A stretch of DNA of 64,000 nucleotides, taken from Limnomonas spitsbergensis (lineage: Eukaryota > Chlorophyta > Chlorophyceae > Chlamydomonadales). The stretch is from the NCBI GenBank assembly GCA_037349105.1, contig JAYJMM010000036.1, positions 806,001 through 870,000 on the forward strand. Direction: 5' to 3'. The position numbers and the translations under genes are program-made. Position 1 is the stretch's first letter. The number at the start of each line of letters is the position of its first letter. Of this stretch, positions 12,041 to 23,869 are shown piece by piece. The notes under the pieces are model-generated. The model made no database searches. It was given only the letters and a program-made list of their open reading frames with translations, and was not told the DNA's origin.

Positions 12041-12295
12041 TTGTGCTCGCAACGTTTTGCGGGCTTATGTTCATGCATCAAATATGATGCCCTGCTGGAC
12101 TGTAAAATCTTCACACAACTTCACTCCCCAGGCGCTAGAAGAACTGGAATTAGTCTGCATCAAAAGCGGGCTGATCTTCGTAAATTTGGGGGGCGGGGGA
12201 CATTTGAATGGGCTCGCTGGTGTGCACAGGTGCCAAGGTTGTTGTTGTGTGATGGACTGAAAGAAAACCAGTCCATGCAACTAACGATAACGTAA
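12041..12295 (+). repeat. Dispersed coding-like fragment (CIKYDALLD type)
   Basis: An 84-codon ORF contains CIKYDALLD. Closely related DNA (ATCAAATATGATGCCC..GCTGGA) occurs on the minus strand at about 35385-35425 and, weaker, at 3008-3045. The repetition suggests a transposon fragment. Parent element unknown. Confidence 0.35.
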
Positions 12296-13058
12296 CACCT
12301 CAAGGCCTTGCTTAGAAGGCTCGACAGTGTGGGTGACCTACTGTTTAATTGGAAAGAAAGGGAAGGACAGGAAAGCTGTTAAGGAACTACTGTAGATGTG
12401 CTCTGCCCTCCCTCATAATTAACGTTGTATGGGAGTGAGGGATACAAACAAATACTATATGTCAATTTACACCCCGCGGGCAGCATTACAAGAAATCATA
12501 AATTCAAACCCGAGGGGAGGCAATATAAATCTACGGTTTGGGAGAGGTGAGGAAAGAGACCTTCCAAGCGAGTATGCAAATACAGGAATGACCGCGATCC
12601 ATGTGTCACATATGTGACATGCATGACCCATGAGCAAAGAGGCGATGATGGACAGTAAGGAAGAAAGATGGTGCACAAGCCAGAAAATGTATCAGAATTT
12701 TCAGCCTTGCATCATTCAGATACGGCAGCTCCTTTTTGAGCAGTGCCCTCCTAGTTGTAACTGGACGACAGGTGTCACGTCATCGACAGTAGCAGTCAGT
12801 GCAGAATCGAAGATTCGAAGTTTTTGCATGTTGCACGTGCCCGCAAATCGGTTCGGGCACATCATCATCTGGGATAGAGACTGCATCTGAGACAGGACGA
12901 ATCGAGATCTCTGGTGATTCATTTTGTGTGATCAGCAGGTGTGTCGGGGGTTTTGCTCTTTGGCATCTGTCCATGCGTGTCCATCATGCGTTTGCCCCCA
13001 AAACAGAGTCGACTGTCCAATAATCGAGCGAGGGAGCACCCTCCCCTGCTACGAATCA

Positions 13059-13200
13059 ATAACGTTACACCTCTGGGCCCGCTAAAAAGCTCGGCCACGT
13101 GGGCGCCCAACTGTTCAAAAGGGATAAACTAAAAGGAAGACGGGGGGGGAAGGAACAAAAGGAAAGGCCAGGAAGGCAAACAAGACCAAGTCCGACACAC
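13059..13200 (-). mobile_element. LINE 3' tail fragment (minus)
   Basis: Contains CAATAACGTTACACCTCTGGG, then GCTCGGCCACGTGGGCGCCC and AACTGTTCAAAAGGG, followed by the purine-rich GGAAGACGGGGGGGAAGGA block. This is the reverse complement of the LINE 3' end, whose last bases read GTAACGTTATTG(AC). Confidence 0.7.
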
Positions 13201-13204
13201 CTGA

Positions 13205-13630
13205 GTTCCTCTATCACACTCATTGTCATTACTCCCACTCATTGTCATTACTCCCACTCATTGGCATTAATACTCCCACTCATTGGCAATACTCCCACTC
13301 ATTGTCATTACTCTCACTCATTGTCAATACCCCCACTCATCATTGACATTACCCCCACTAATTGTCATAACTCCCACTCATTGACATTACTCTTCACGTT
13401 TTGTCATTACTCTCCACTCAATGTCATTACACCCACTCATTGTACTCATTGGCATCACTCCTGGCACTCCTTGCCATTACTACCACGCAATGGCATTACT
13501 CTCTACTCGTTGCCATCACTCTCCACTCATTGTCAATACTCCCACGCATTGTCATTACTCCCACTCATTGTCATTACTCCCACTCATTGGCCTTACTGTC
13601 CACTCATTACCATTACTCTCACTGTGCTTG
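13205..13630 (+). repeat. Minisatellite, ~18-19 bp unit CCACTCATTGTCATTACT
   Basis: About 22 imperfect copies of CCACTCATTGTCATTACTC with variants (GGCATTACTC, GACATTACTC, and units carrying a TCTCCACTC insertion). It abuts the LINE tail at 13059-13200, suggesting expansion from its upstream junction. All three plus frames are open by composition; the 202-codon ORF here is not a gene. Confidence 0.85.
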
Positions 13631-14830
13631 CTTTACAGACGACAAGCTGTATGAGGACGAATAAATCATTGTGCATGTCAGAGAACGCAACTCTGTATCA
13701 GGTATGAAGGAAATCGAACCACTGACCACCCACATGAGTCCTTTGCTTGTCCGTGTCTAGCCCACCCTCATGTCCACTGCTCACGACAGCTGCCAACCTA
13801 CCTTCTCGCTTGATTGCCTTCCCACTCATTCACCTCATTGCCCGTCTATCTCCTCCTCCGCACCCCTGCCCTCTTCCTCCTGCAGTACACGGTCAACGGT
13901 CTGGACATGGCAGTACAGACGCACATTAACATAGTACGCTCCATGCTCTACATGAACTCTTCGAACCCTACCCTGCCTGGACAGCGAGGAGCTCAACTTG
14001 ATCTGGAACATGCAGGCGGATATCATCGGAGGTGTGTTGGCGGTTCTAGGGGGGGGGGGCGGGCAAATGGCGGTGTTAGGGCTTTCTGTTTGCATGCAAG
14101 ATTATAAGAAAATATATTGTACCGTAAACCTCGCCGTACACCGGTATTAAAAAGGAGGCTTCATGCTAGTTCATACATTTGTATACAGTTTAAGATATGC
14201 TTCATTTATTTTACGAAGTCACCTAATTTATAATGTATTGATTTGAGCAAGTAGGGCCATTGTTGTTTGTCAAGCGGGATTTGGATCAATGGGCCATCCT
14301 GTCTTCTGCTAACAATCGTCCCCTTGCCCCATCCTACCGATTTAACCCTAAACCCTGACTGTGTAAGATCTCACCCTGCTGCCCATCCCTGGTGCAGGGC
14401 TCAACAAGCTCAAACACATATATTACTTGTTCGTCGAGTCGTTGTACGAGTGAGTCCTTGCAAACCACTCCGGCAGCAACAGCCTGTCCACATGCAAACT
14501 CTACACGGAGTGCTGTATTTGTTGGCAGGGTGATCACACGATGCGGCAAGCAGCATATTGCTCCGGCATTCCACACCCTACCCACGGCAGGCTAGGGAAG
14601 GGACATAGGGAGTGTGAATATGTTTCTAAGTCGCAGGACCCAGGCTGTGTGAGTCCCAGTATTTTTGTCTCCTCCTCTTCCATTTCACCCCACCTCGCTC
14701 CTCAACCTCCTCAACCCTAAACATTGATCTTTGTCTACAGGGCAGTGACCACCATCCACACCGTGGGGTTGGTGCTCTCGCTGCTGCTAATGGCGGTTTT
14801 CTACTTCCTCATGCTGAGACCCTTTCTCGG

Positions 14831-14925
14831 CCCAACTGTTCAGAAGGGAGTTAAGAAGGAAGTAAAAGGAAGAGAGGGGGGAAGGAACAAAAGGAGAGGC
14901 CGGGAAGGCAACTCCACCTCAGTAG
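14831..14925 (-). mobile_element. LINE 3' tail fragment inserted at an exon of the left-edge gene
   Basis: CCCAACTGTTCAGAAGGGAG, then GGAAGAGAGGGGGGAAGGAAC and GGAGAGGCCGGGAAGGCAAC, continue directly from the codons for MLRPF. The terminal part with GTTACACCTCTGGG is missing, so the junction is either a truncated insertion or a later deletion. Confidence 0.65.
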
Positions 14926-15114
14926 ATAGTGAACGCATCACCCTTTCCACCTGCTGGCCACCAATGTGGTTTGGTCTCAACTGCAATTGGGACCAAATCT
15001 TTGGCCGGCATTTGGACGTTGGCCCGAGCAGTTTCAGGGTTTTGTTGTAAGGGCCCCTCACGGCCATAGGTCGGGACGTAGCTGATGTGTAGCTGAATCA
15101 TGTTCACGTAAACA

Positions 15115-17317
15115 CTTGTCTGAAATGCAAGGGTGCTGGCTCTGAAGGGGCCTTTCTTTTGCTAGGACTTTGCAAGGCGTGAGACTGGCCGCCCAAACCT
15201 AAAAGCCACTGCCACTGGCTGCCTCCGGCACTTAATTTCCCATCCCGGTTCAAACAAAACCACGGTGTTTAATGTTTGAATGGAACGAAAGCCGCACATC
15301 TGCATTCCAAAGTATGGTTAGAGACGGCGCAGATTTGGCCCAAGAGGGCCCCAAGCTGCGCTGTGCCCTTCTCAATCTCTAGCCTTACTGGGGAATATAT
15401 GCCCTTCATTTATTTTCTGCGTTGTATGGGAACCCTAATTTTTGGCAGATACCGCCCTTGCTAGCTGGCTTGACGATGACCGCCCGTAGGTGACCATTCT
15501 TTGTAGAAGACTGATCATGTGAGTGAACCCTCTTTTCATTTGTGATGTTGCAGTTACATCCAACAGCTCGATGGGCTCCAGTGCAGAGTCCAATATGGGC
15601 AGCGAGATCAGCTACACGGCTTGAGGGCCAGGATCCGCATCCGCACAAGAGTTTTTTGACGTGCCCCCAAGCTGTATTCTGCAGCGCACATACTCAAGCT
15701 GGGCGCACGGCTGAAGTCGTCAAAGATTCATTCCAGCAGAAGGCTCGGTGTATGTTGTTCTGTTGGGTTCCAACGTTTGCTTTGCGTTGAATGGTGGGCT
15801 CGACCTGGTCATGTGGCTGCTTCTGTTCCATTTTCATGACATGAAATTGAATGTTCTAGTGGGCGTTTTCTTATGGCATCGGAGTATTTAATGTGTAAAG
15901 GTTTATGTGCTGCCAGCAGCATCTGTCATTTCAAGCATCGCTGCTGGCAAGGCTACGCACCATAAACGTCCTTTGCCTTCACGAGAAATCAATATGGGTT
16001 GGCCGTCGCGCCTTAATAAAACCATGTAGGCAACAAGAAAACGCATCTCGGGACGTCAATAAAATGTATCCAGTGAAGCGCCTCTATATAAAACAATCTG
16101 TCTTCTCCTTGTGTATGGAGGCCAACAAATCCAACGGTTCGTATCCTGATAACAGGATTTTAATATTTCCCTTTACGAATGAATTCTGTTTTTTTTTGGT
16201 GCAGCCTCGGGTGCAGCTGTTACATCCGTACAAGGTTGGGCAATATACATATATAAATATAATAATAAATAAATAATGGTGGGATGGATATCATCTGATG
16301 TTAGGCCATTCATTGATTGTAACGTGCATTGATGGTATCTGGTGTTTGTTGGTGATGAGTATTTTTTCGGACACGAGTGTTTTGCAAGATTTAGAAGTTT
16401 TGCTTGCTTTGCTGTTGAGGTGCGCCTTGCTTTATCCTCGCCTTTTCTTGTCATGTTTACTAAATGAGTAAATGTGTTTGGTTCTGCCGCCTGATGGCCG
16501 GCATTGTACCCTCTGCACACTTGTCGCCTTTTTCACCATTCATGCCTCTATCTTGCACCTCTGCTACATGCTTGCCCTCCTTGTCACCTATGAGTTGAAG
16601 GCTATTCATGCCTTCCATGGCTTCTTACTGCTGTTAATAAATGTAGATGCGGGGAGGAGGATGGACGTTACATTAGCATTAGCTGCAGATAGGCATGTTT
16701 ATACTGGTATGTAACAAATAGTATAAAGTGCGGTCAAAGGTTACTGGTCAGTGGCGTGCTGGTAGCTATTTAGCCTGAGGGCACTGCTTTGTTTGTCAGG
16801 GGCTATCTTAATTAATTTGGGAGTTCGAACCTGTTCGCGGGTTATTGTCCCATAAAAATTGTGATGCTAGTGACGCCCCGTTGGGCTGGAAGCATTCCCC
16901 GTATTTTCATCGGGGTAGATGGATAATATCATAGGGTGCCACTCCTCATCATACCGGTAGGGCTCTTTCTTTTGATTTGTTTGCTTACTAGCTTTCTTTC
17001 AGGGCTTTCGGGGGTTGAATGTAGTTAGATCAGTGGTTGTAATGCGCAGACTCAGAAAATAAACACAACTTGGGATAAGTACACGGTCACAGTATATTCT
17101 CGAATACGTGACATACCCGTACATCCCGTAGTTTCAGTCACGGAGTCTCCAAATTTCAGTCACGGAGTCTCCGAGTTTTAAGTAGAAGCCACGCAATCTG
17201 ACATTTCAGGCTGCGCTGAGGCAGAACTTGCCGTAAATAGTTTATTCGGGCCTGCCAGGACCTTTTCCCCGACAGTCCGATAGTCTACTCACTTTGTCCC
17301 CTAACAAGGACAGGCAC
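15115..17317. other. No gene recognised
   Basis: Unique-looking DNA. A short plus-strand frame at 15553-15625 after a TTGCAG acceptor could be a terminal exon. Nothing else is supported. Confidence 0.3.
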
Positions 17318-17735
17318 TCGAAGTGTCAATGACGATGCACCTCAGGGCCCTGCTCGAAAAGGCTCGACCGCATGGGCGTCTAACAAAAAGAAGAAGGAAA
17401 AGGGGTAAATAAAGTGATGGGACAGACAAAAGGCTGGAAAGGAAAGGCATAGGAAGTTCCAGCCTCTGAGAACGTCTACACCTCAACGATATCTACAACG
17501 TCTTCCACAAAAGCCAGGGCACCCCACACAAGCCTGACCCGGTACAACTCGAAGAAGTTTCTAGCACCGTTCGGAGGACCTGCCCATCCCGCTCCTTCAC
17601 TTAATCCTGCACACTTGGGGATTGAAAGCATGCATGCATGCAACGCGTCCTCCACATGCTCGCCATCTCCTCTAGCCCAACATCGCTGGCAGCACCGTCT
17701 TTTGTCACGCTGCTGACCGATGCACTCCAAGTGTA
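17318..17735 (-). mobile_element. LINE 3' end: zinc-knuckle C-terminus plus 3' UTR (minus)
   Basis: The minus frame 17476-17730 reads CCQRCWARGDGEHVEDALHA (a Cys-x2-Cys...His zinc-binding pattern as in LINE RT C-termini), then GWAGPPNGARNFFELYRVRL and ALAFVEDVVDIVEV before a stop. Downstream lie the 3' UTR and the tail block with the CTCGACCGCATGGGCG-type core. This copy shows the family's usual C-terminus and is the reference for other fragments in the window. Confidence 0.75.
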
Positions 17736-18907
17736 AGAAGCACCAGTCTAGCTACCCAGCATTTAGACTCTTTCCCACTCAAAAGCCTGTAACTTGCAGT
17801 ATTTAGTAGGCCAAAAGAGTGAGGAAGCGGGGTCCATACCCTCAAGACGAGAAACCCAGTTCAGCATAACCAGTAGAAGCAGCGCATGCACTGCAGCAGT
17901 CTTGCAAACTGTACGGTATTGTAGTTACTTGCCAGCGTGCTATACCTTAGTAGCTGCTGCACAAAGTACTTTAAGAGTACGAAGCAGTACTCCAGTTGTG
18001 AATAGCAGGTACCTCTGCATGGCACATTTTCTAATTTTACCCTAGTATGGCGTTTACCATTCTATGGTGCGACAAAACACTGTTGGTAGCTGTTTGAATT
18101 CAAGCTGTTATCGGCTGAGATGCCTGTGTACGCGGTGGTGCACACTTGACCCATGTGAGATTGTATTTCAGCTCTGCTTATTTTCGCAAATCTTTGGTTT
18201 CCACTAAAAGTTTGTACGTAAAGATTCAATTGTGTGTGATCTTCGTGATTGTCTTGTTCTGACAGGATTGAGGTGACAGATGCTTGGCTGCGACGTGTAG
18301 AAGCTGCTACACATCTGCAGAACCTGCCTTGTTTTCCATTCCTTATCTTATTTGTTCGATGTTAAGGGGGTTGTAACAGATCTGCCGCCCACTGTTTCAT
18401 TTATCCTCCACCCACAAGGCCCAACTACCAAGCATAACATAAATCGTGTGTTATTGTGTTTACGGGGTTACAATCATGCAAGTTGTGTTCCTTGCGGGGC
18501 ATTCGTGATGATAAGGAAACAATCAAGTTGTTACCGGTACCGTGATATTGAAACTGCCGATGAGGGAAAGTTAACAAGCTTAAGCAGCGAACGAACAGGC
18601 GTACACAAGACATCAGGATGACATCCATCATCCAAGGCTAGAATCCGGTTCAACCATGAGCAGCAAGCAGGTGTTCGAATGCCTTTTATGACATGCACCC
18701 ACAGTGTACTAGTATGGTCATACTTGTCTGCATTTCATGGTGCACCACCGGCATACGGTGTGCAGCGGAGTCTGCGGAAGGCAGGGTTTCCACTTATTTT
18801 GTAAGCTGCACATAGCGGCTGCCAGATCAGTCGATCAGTGCATGTACTTCCGTACTGCCATCTATTGCAACTGAAATCTTGGGGTTGCCATCCATCAGCT
18901 TGCCTTC
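17736..18907. other. No gene recognised
   Basis: Unique-looking DNA downstream of SDH2 (its 3' flank). No exon or repeat is supported. Confidence 0.3.
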
Positions 18908-21900
18908 CTACACCGGGACGCCTGCGTGGACGGACTTTTTGATCTTTGCGATGGCTTTGCCGGGGTTGAGGCCCTTGGGGCACACTGTGGCACTGTATAA
19001 AAAGGGGAACAGGAAAGTGTTTGATGACGCAGATTTAAGACACAGTTTCAAAACTGGGTTTCAACGATGAAGACTGTGTTTCAAGACAGGGTTTCACAAA
19101 GGGGGGCGGCAACGGGGGGAAATAGAGCCCATGCTCCTGATGTAAAATCTGAGCCACATGTCCATGACCCCATTACATACAAGCTGGTAGCCCTCACTTA
19201 GTGAACACACTATAGCCTGGAGGACCTGGATTGTCCCTGAGGCCCCCTTATACATACCAAAAGAGTGGTTGGCCTTGCCTGGGTGCTGACCAACAGCCTA
19301 GCTGCAACAGGAGAGCCGATAGGCTGGCATCGTTATGGACTGCATCCTTGAATATGTGTGGTGCTAGCAATACGCTAGATTGGCTTTTTTGTTTGGACGC
19401 TGTTGCGAACTGACAGCAGTCACTGTCTCTGTCGTACATGGCGTGTGTCTGGCATGTGCCATGTACCTCGCACTTGAAACCACATGGCCCTGTCTGTCAC
19501 TGGCTGACTGACCTATTCAGTACTAATCTGTGTTATATTTTATGGAGAACGATGAAGTCCAAACTGCATATTGTTGTCACAAGTGACAGCTCGACAGCAT
19601 CCCTCGTCTCCCCCACGGGTCCCCGAGTTTCCCACAAATCAAGCAACGATTAATACAGAACACACTATACGCTCCAGTGTCCCTTAACCCAGGGGCGGTC
19701 AAAAGAGACTTTGTTCAGAACAATAACGAAGGTAAATTATATTTAATATTACTAATGACCCAACCGTCAGCCGAAATGGAGGAGTCTTCCTCGATAATGA
19801 CTTCACTTTGGCGACCTGTTCCTAGCTAATATCTAAATGTATGAACGCCTGCATTAACGCCTGCAGTACCTAAATATATTGACACACCTGCATGTATCAA
19901 CGCATGTATTAACACCTACTCCCCTTGAGGCCGCTCACCAGTTCATGATGGTCTTGCATCGGTAGAGCTTGAACGCATCATCCACATTTGCCAGCCGCTC
20001 CTTGGTCATGTCATCCCTGCAGAGACAGCGGACAGTGCAGGTGCTGTCAAAGTGCCCCCTGTTCACACACCCAATGCTGTTGAAGCGTTTCCATTTCACA
20101 CACCCGCATACCTAATGCTGTTGAAGTGTCGCAATTTCACACCCAATACTGTTGAAGTCTCCATTTCACACACCTAACGACCTCCTTAAAAGCAATCACC
20201 CCATTGTGGGCATGAATGTATTCTTTGGGAGGCAAGAAATTGTGGATGCCCTACCCCTGTACGGTACAGGGGTAGAGTATGCCTGTATCCCTGCTGGCAA
20301 CAGGAGGCCAAGCAGCAACAACACTCAGCGGCGTAACCCCCATAGTGAAATAATTCCGCTGGGAAATGCAGCAACGCAAGTCCTAGATGCTGATAGAATG
20401 TTTATCGACCCAGGCCTTTGGCAATACTGGTATAGAGCAAAGTGTTTGAGTCATAAATGTCGCCGATTTTTTAAACAGGCTCTGATTTAGAACGCATCCA
20501 TGCTTTAACAGCCAAATGGTGAACATACGCCACCAGTGGTCACCAAAGGGGCACGTCCAGTCAGTACCACCACCCATTCATCCATTCTTACCATCCAGTG
20601 AGTACCAGCACCCATTGATCCATTTACCTGCTGTCAATGATCCAACGGTAGGCAGCCAGCAACACTGCTGGGCCCAGGTACTTGTCAGAGTTCCACCAGT
20701 ACGAGGGGCAGGCAGTGGAGCAGCAGGCACATCTGAAAACGGCAACCATGGCAACCGATCAGGCTCGAGGTTCACAAAGCAAAGGGGTAGGCCGAAGGCA
20801 GGCCAAAGCCAAAGGATGCGGAAGGGGGTTCAGCCGAATCTGAGGTGGACGAAGGCAGGCCATTTTGGTGCCTCTTTGAATTTGCGTTCGGCTACTGCTG
20901 GTCAATCCACAAAAGCAATCGTATAAGACACCGCAACGAGGTGTGGGGGTCGCTCGTGGTGTGGAGCGGTTGGGTAGCGGATTGGTGTGGTGGTAAGCTT
21001 ATGCCGATTGGAGCATTGTGACAAATTCTGGCCGACCAAATTCGGATGGCTGTTCAGCCGGCCGAGTAGAATTGTAGGGACCGTGACTGCCCTGGTACCA
21101 TTGCCCTGATCCCCCATGCCCTGGTGGGGACCAGCCTCCACTGCTACTACACCCTCATATGCTCACAAGCTGCCCTCCATACCCTCATCACCCTTATGTA
21201 CTCACAAGATGCACTCATACCCTCACACTCCTCACATACCCTCACACTCCATACCCTCATGTACTCACAAGACGCACTCATACCCTCACACTCCTCACAT
21301 ACCCTCACACTCCATACCCTCATGTACTCACAAGATGCACTCATACAGGCCGTCCAGCTTGTTACGGCTCTCCTTGCTCTGATAGTATTCTTCACCTCTG
21401 GGCAGCGCATAGGTGAGGGTCAGAAAAGAGTGAGACGAAAAGGGATGCAAGAAAAAAACAAGCATCTCTATAGAAATGTACCTGGGCAGCACATAGGTGT
21501 AAGTCAGAAAAGAGTGAGATGAAAAGAGATGCAAGAAAAAACAAGCATCTCTATAAGAATGTACCTGGGCATCACATAGGTGAGGCAAGGCCAGAAAAGA
21601 GTGAGATGAAAATAGATGCACGAAAATAACAAGCATCTCTGTAAGCATATACCTGGGCAACAGGTCAGTAATCTGTGGCATGTGTGGACAAAATTCACAC
21701 GGACACCACTCACGATTTTGATGTCTCCTTCTTCATCAGATAGGGCTTGATGGACTTGTACTGGGAATAGAAGTTGGCCATGTCCACCACCAGATCTCTC
21801 ACCACGAACATGTGGGGCAGGGGGGCAACCTGGTAGCAGGTGCAAAAACTGGAAATCAATAAATGGCCATGTCTGGACATTTAGGGAGGCTCGCATTTAG

Positions 21901-23300
21901 GCGGAAGCATGGGTCGCGGCTTCCATGCAGCAGGACAGTGTCAACTGAGGCGAAGGGCTTGCAGGCTCAACTAGCACATTGATTGATTGGATCCATGTTA
22001 TAGCCATACATGGGCCAGACAGGGCACTAATAGATATCGTGACATGACCAATAACCAATACAACATTTTGTTATCACATGACGAAGTAACCCATTTTGTT
22101 TGCTGCATGGAACCAAAGCGGGCTGTGCACACTGCGCGCAGCATGATAGGTATTACATCGGCACAAGACGCAGATTGCATGGCCAAGTCCACACATTGCA
22201 TGGTGCATGGCATCGTTCGAATGGCCCGCTTCAGCCCCATAAACAGCATAGGAATGCCCTGGTCTACTATTCATGCAAGGCAGTGTTCATCCACTGACCT
22301 TAGCCACATGAGAGGGGTCGCGGTCGATCTTGCAGAGGCAAGCCAGCGCGTTCTGACCGTCAATGTTCATAGCGCAGGAACCGCAGATGCCCTCCCTGAG
22401 GCAGCGGAGCAAAATCATATGTTGGCGTAGGCACTTTAGGCTTCAACCTGCCTGCGGCTCACTCATTTGTGCACCGAGTCGCAATGGCAGCAGCTCTTCC
22501 GCGCCTTAACTAGTCAACCCCTAGCATCATCTACTGTATGGCCAACAAGCAAGGTGCAAACTGGTATTGAAAGGCGCAGATGGCTGAATCCAATCATACC
22601 ATGGGTCCCGTCTCAAGGGGCAACAACATAAATATCCCCTGCTATGATTCCTGTCAGGTCCCGTGGCAACGTTCATGGATGAGCAAGCACTCTTCTGATC
22701 CTTATCGATCCTTCTCTATGACAGGAATGAGGCTAATAACGGCATCACGGGTGCAGCCTTTATATCATGCAAGCTGTCTGGGGCTGCCTCCATGAGATAC
22801 TGTACATCTCCATAGCCCATCTTCCCTACCCCAGCTCTTGCCTGCATGATCTCCTAAATGATATTGTCTGGTCCTGTTCATCCTTAATCTTGAACAAGGC
22901 ATCCAGCATCATGGGTCCGCAGTTGTTGATGTCGAGCTGATACGATGCGTACTTGGGTTTCTCATCACTTTCGGGGCTCCATCTGCAAACGAATGTGATT
23001 GAAAATACTACCAGAGCCGCAAAGCTGACGCTTGAGCCTAGCCTGGCAGGGAAGATGTCCATAGATCTTTTCGATCGAAGTCCGATAATCACTCACACAC
23101 CTGTACACCTGAAACTCTTTGTACAAAGGTGGCTTCCCCAGAGGTGGCTTGGACAGAGTAGGGGCAGCAGCAGCAGAATCTGACGACGAGCTAACCATGC
23201 GGTTCGTGACGCCAGCCCAAACGGCACCTCCAGCGGTGGTCTCGAGCTGCAGACCAGACTGCGCCAAGCGGCGCAGCGAAGACGCGATAATTGGCATCAT
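18908..23300 (-). CDS. SDH2: Succinate dehydrogenase iron-sulfur subunit, mitochondrial (complex II), 8 exons
   Basis: Passes electrons from the flavoprotein to ubiquinone in mitochondrial complex II. Exons 5' to 3': 23101-23300, 22842-22982, 22299-22395, 21714-21829, 21332-21397, 20628-20732, 19939-20016, 18908-18992; together 888 bp, 295 aa plus stop, all phases matching. Residues 1 to about 50 are rich in Ser, Ala and Arg ([14 protein letters not shown]), a mitochondrial presequence. The 2Fe-2S ligands are C113, C118, C121 and C133 (CREGICGSC...C). The 4Fe-4S/3Fe-4S set is C205, C208, C211, C215 ([12 protein letters not shown]) and C262, C268, C272 (CPKGLNPG follows). Length is normal for the family. 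The intron after exon 2 uses a GC donor (AG|GCAAGA). Introns on both sides of exon 5 contain tandem arrays duplicating its splice sites. The gene appears intact. Confidence 0.97.
21160..21345 (-). repeat. Intronic minisatellite that repeats the exon-5 splice donor of SDH2
   Basis: Units of ~66 bp contain TACTCACAAGATGCACTCATAC followed by CCTCACACTC blocks. Read on the minus strand, that core is the last codons of exon 5 (TATGAGTGCATCTT) plus the donor GTGAGTA. Three copies occur at about 21198, 21263 and 21325; only the last is the true junction. Confidence 0.8.
21398..21670 (-). repeat. Intronic tandem repeat that repeats the exon-5 splice acceptor of SDH2
   Basis: About three and a half copies of an ~84 bp unit. 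On the minus strand each carries a pyrimidine-rich stretch (CATCTCACTCTTTTCTGAC) and a copy of the acceptor region CCTATGCGCTGCCCAG or a close variant (copies ending near 21398, 21482, 21566 and 21653). The copy next to exon 5 is the true acceptor. Confidence 0.8.
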
Positions 23301-23869
23301 CTAGAATCCTCCCGCCACTGTAAGTCCCTGCTGTAAGTTTCGCAACAACAATTAGGAGAAGTCGGAGAATTAAACAGAGAGAAAAAGAAGACGCGAGGTA
23401 CCGGTAGTAATCTTTACACTGACGAATTCACAGATTCGACAAGACCCTTGTGCGATGTCGAGGCGAGGTCTTGGACATTCGCTCGACGAGACCAGCCAGG
23501 GAGCTGCTTAACCACACGAGGTAGGGTTCACTCTTTTCTCAGGCCAAGCTGGCCAGTTAAAGAGTGAATGGAGCGAGGGGGGGGCAAAAACAAAAAACTC
23601 TTTTTTCTGGAGGTCTGTTGAGGCTGGCAGCGGCACATCTGTGTTCCTCTTGCCAACAGGAGTCCATTTACCAAAATGTTGCTTGAATTACCACATGACC
23701 CCCTGCCCCCCCCACAATGAGGGTTTGGCTCCATTGGACACACCCCGAAACCAGCTGAGCCAGCCTTAGAAAGAGCGTTGTCTTACACGCAGCACATGGT
23801 AATGTTGGTCACGTGGATCATGAATGAACATATCACTTGTTGTCGTTAGTCTCCAGTGGAACTCTGTAG
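23301..23869. other. SDH2 upstream region; no clear gene
   Basis: 5' flank of SDH2. A plus-strand frame 23434-23520 (FDKTLVRCRGEVLDIR, then GTAGGG) could be an exon of a divergent gene, but nothing else supports it. Confidence 0.25.

Larger units (their letters stand above)
1..14830 (+). pseudogene. Multi-exon membrane sensor-like gene, 5' truncated by window edge, probably broken
   Basis: Exons inferred on the plus strand: 3 to about 71 (reads KHITICEECHGQHSK), 727-798 (24 codons, VNISIFSAVNNVHMKYVR), about 1441-1515 (ending in IFRQK before gtgagg), 13886-14031 (YTVNGLDMAVQTHINIVR), 14398-14449 (LNKLKHIYYLFVESLYE) and 14741 to about 14830 (a hydrophobic helix, then LMLRPFL). Phases fit at most junctions. 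The order, a helical extracellular-looking segment followed by one transmembrane helix and LRPF, recalls the TmcB/PAS-type sensory membrane proteins common in green algae; that is family memory, not a search result. Two lesions are visible. Exon 13886-14031 needs a +1 shift near 13975 to move from MLYMNSSNPT to the natural continuation LDSEELNLIWNMQ. The last exon runs straight into a LINE 3' tail at about 14831. The intron 1516-13885 is over 12 kb and holds other elements. A possible later exon is 15553-15625. Identity uncertain; exon calls moderately sure. Confidence 0.45.

Noticed and set aside
13205..13630. CRISPR array
   Set aside because: Repeats are contiguous, without unique spacers, and the genome is eukaryotic.
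13099..13707. 202-codon ORF as a secreted His/Ser-rich protein
   Set aside because: It is the translation of a LINE tail and an 18-19 bp minisatellite; all three frames are open.
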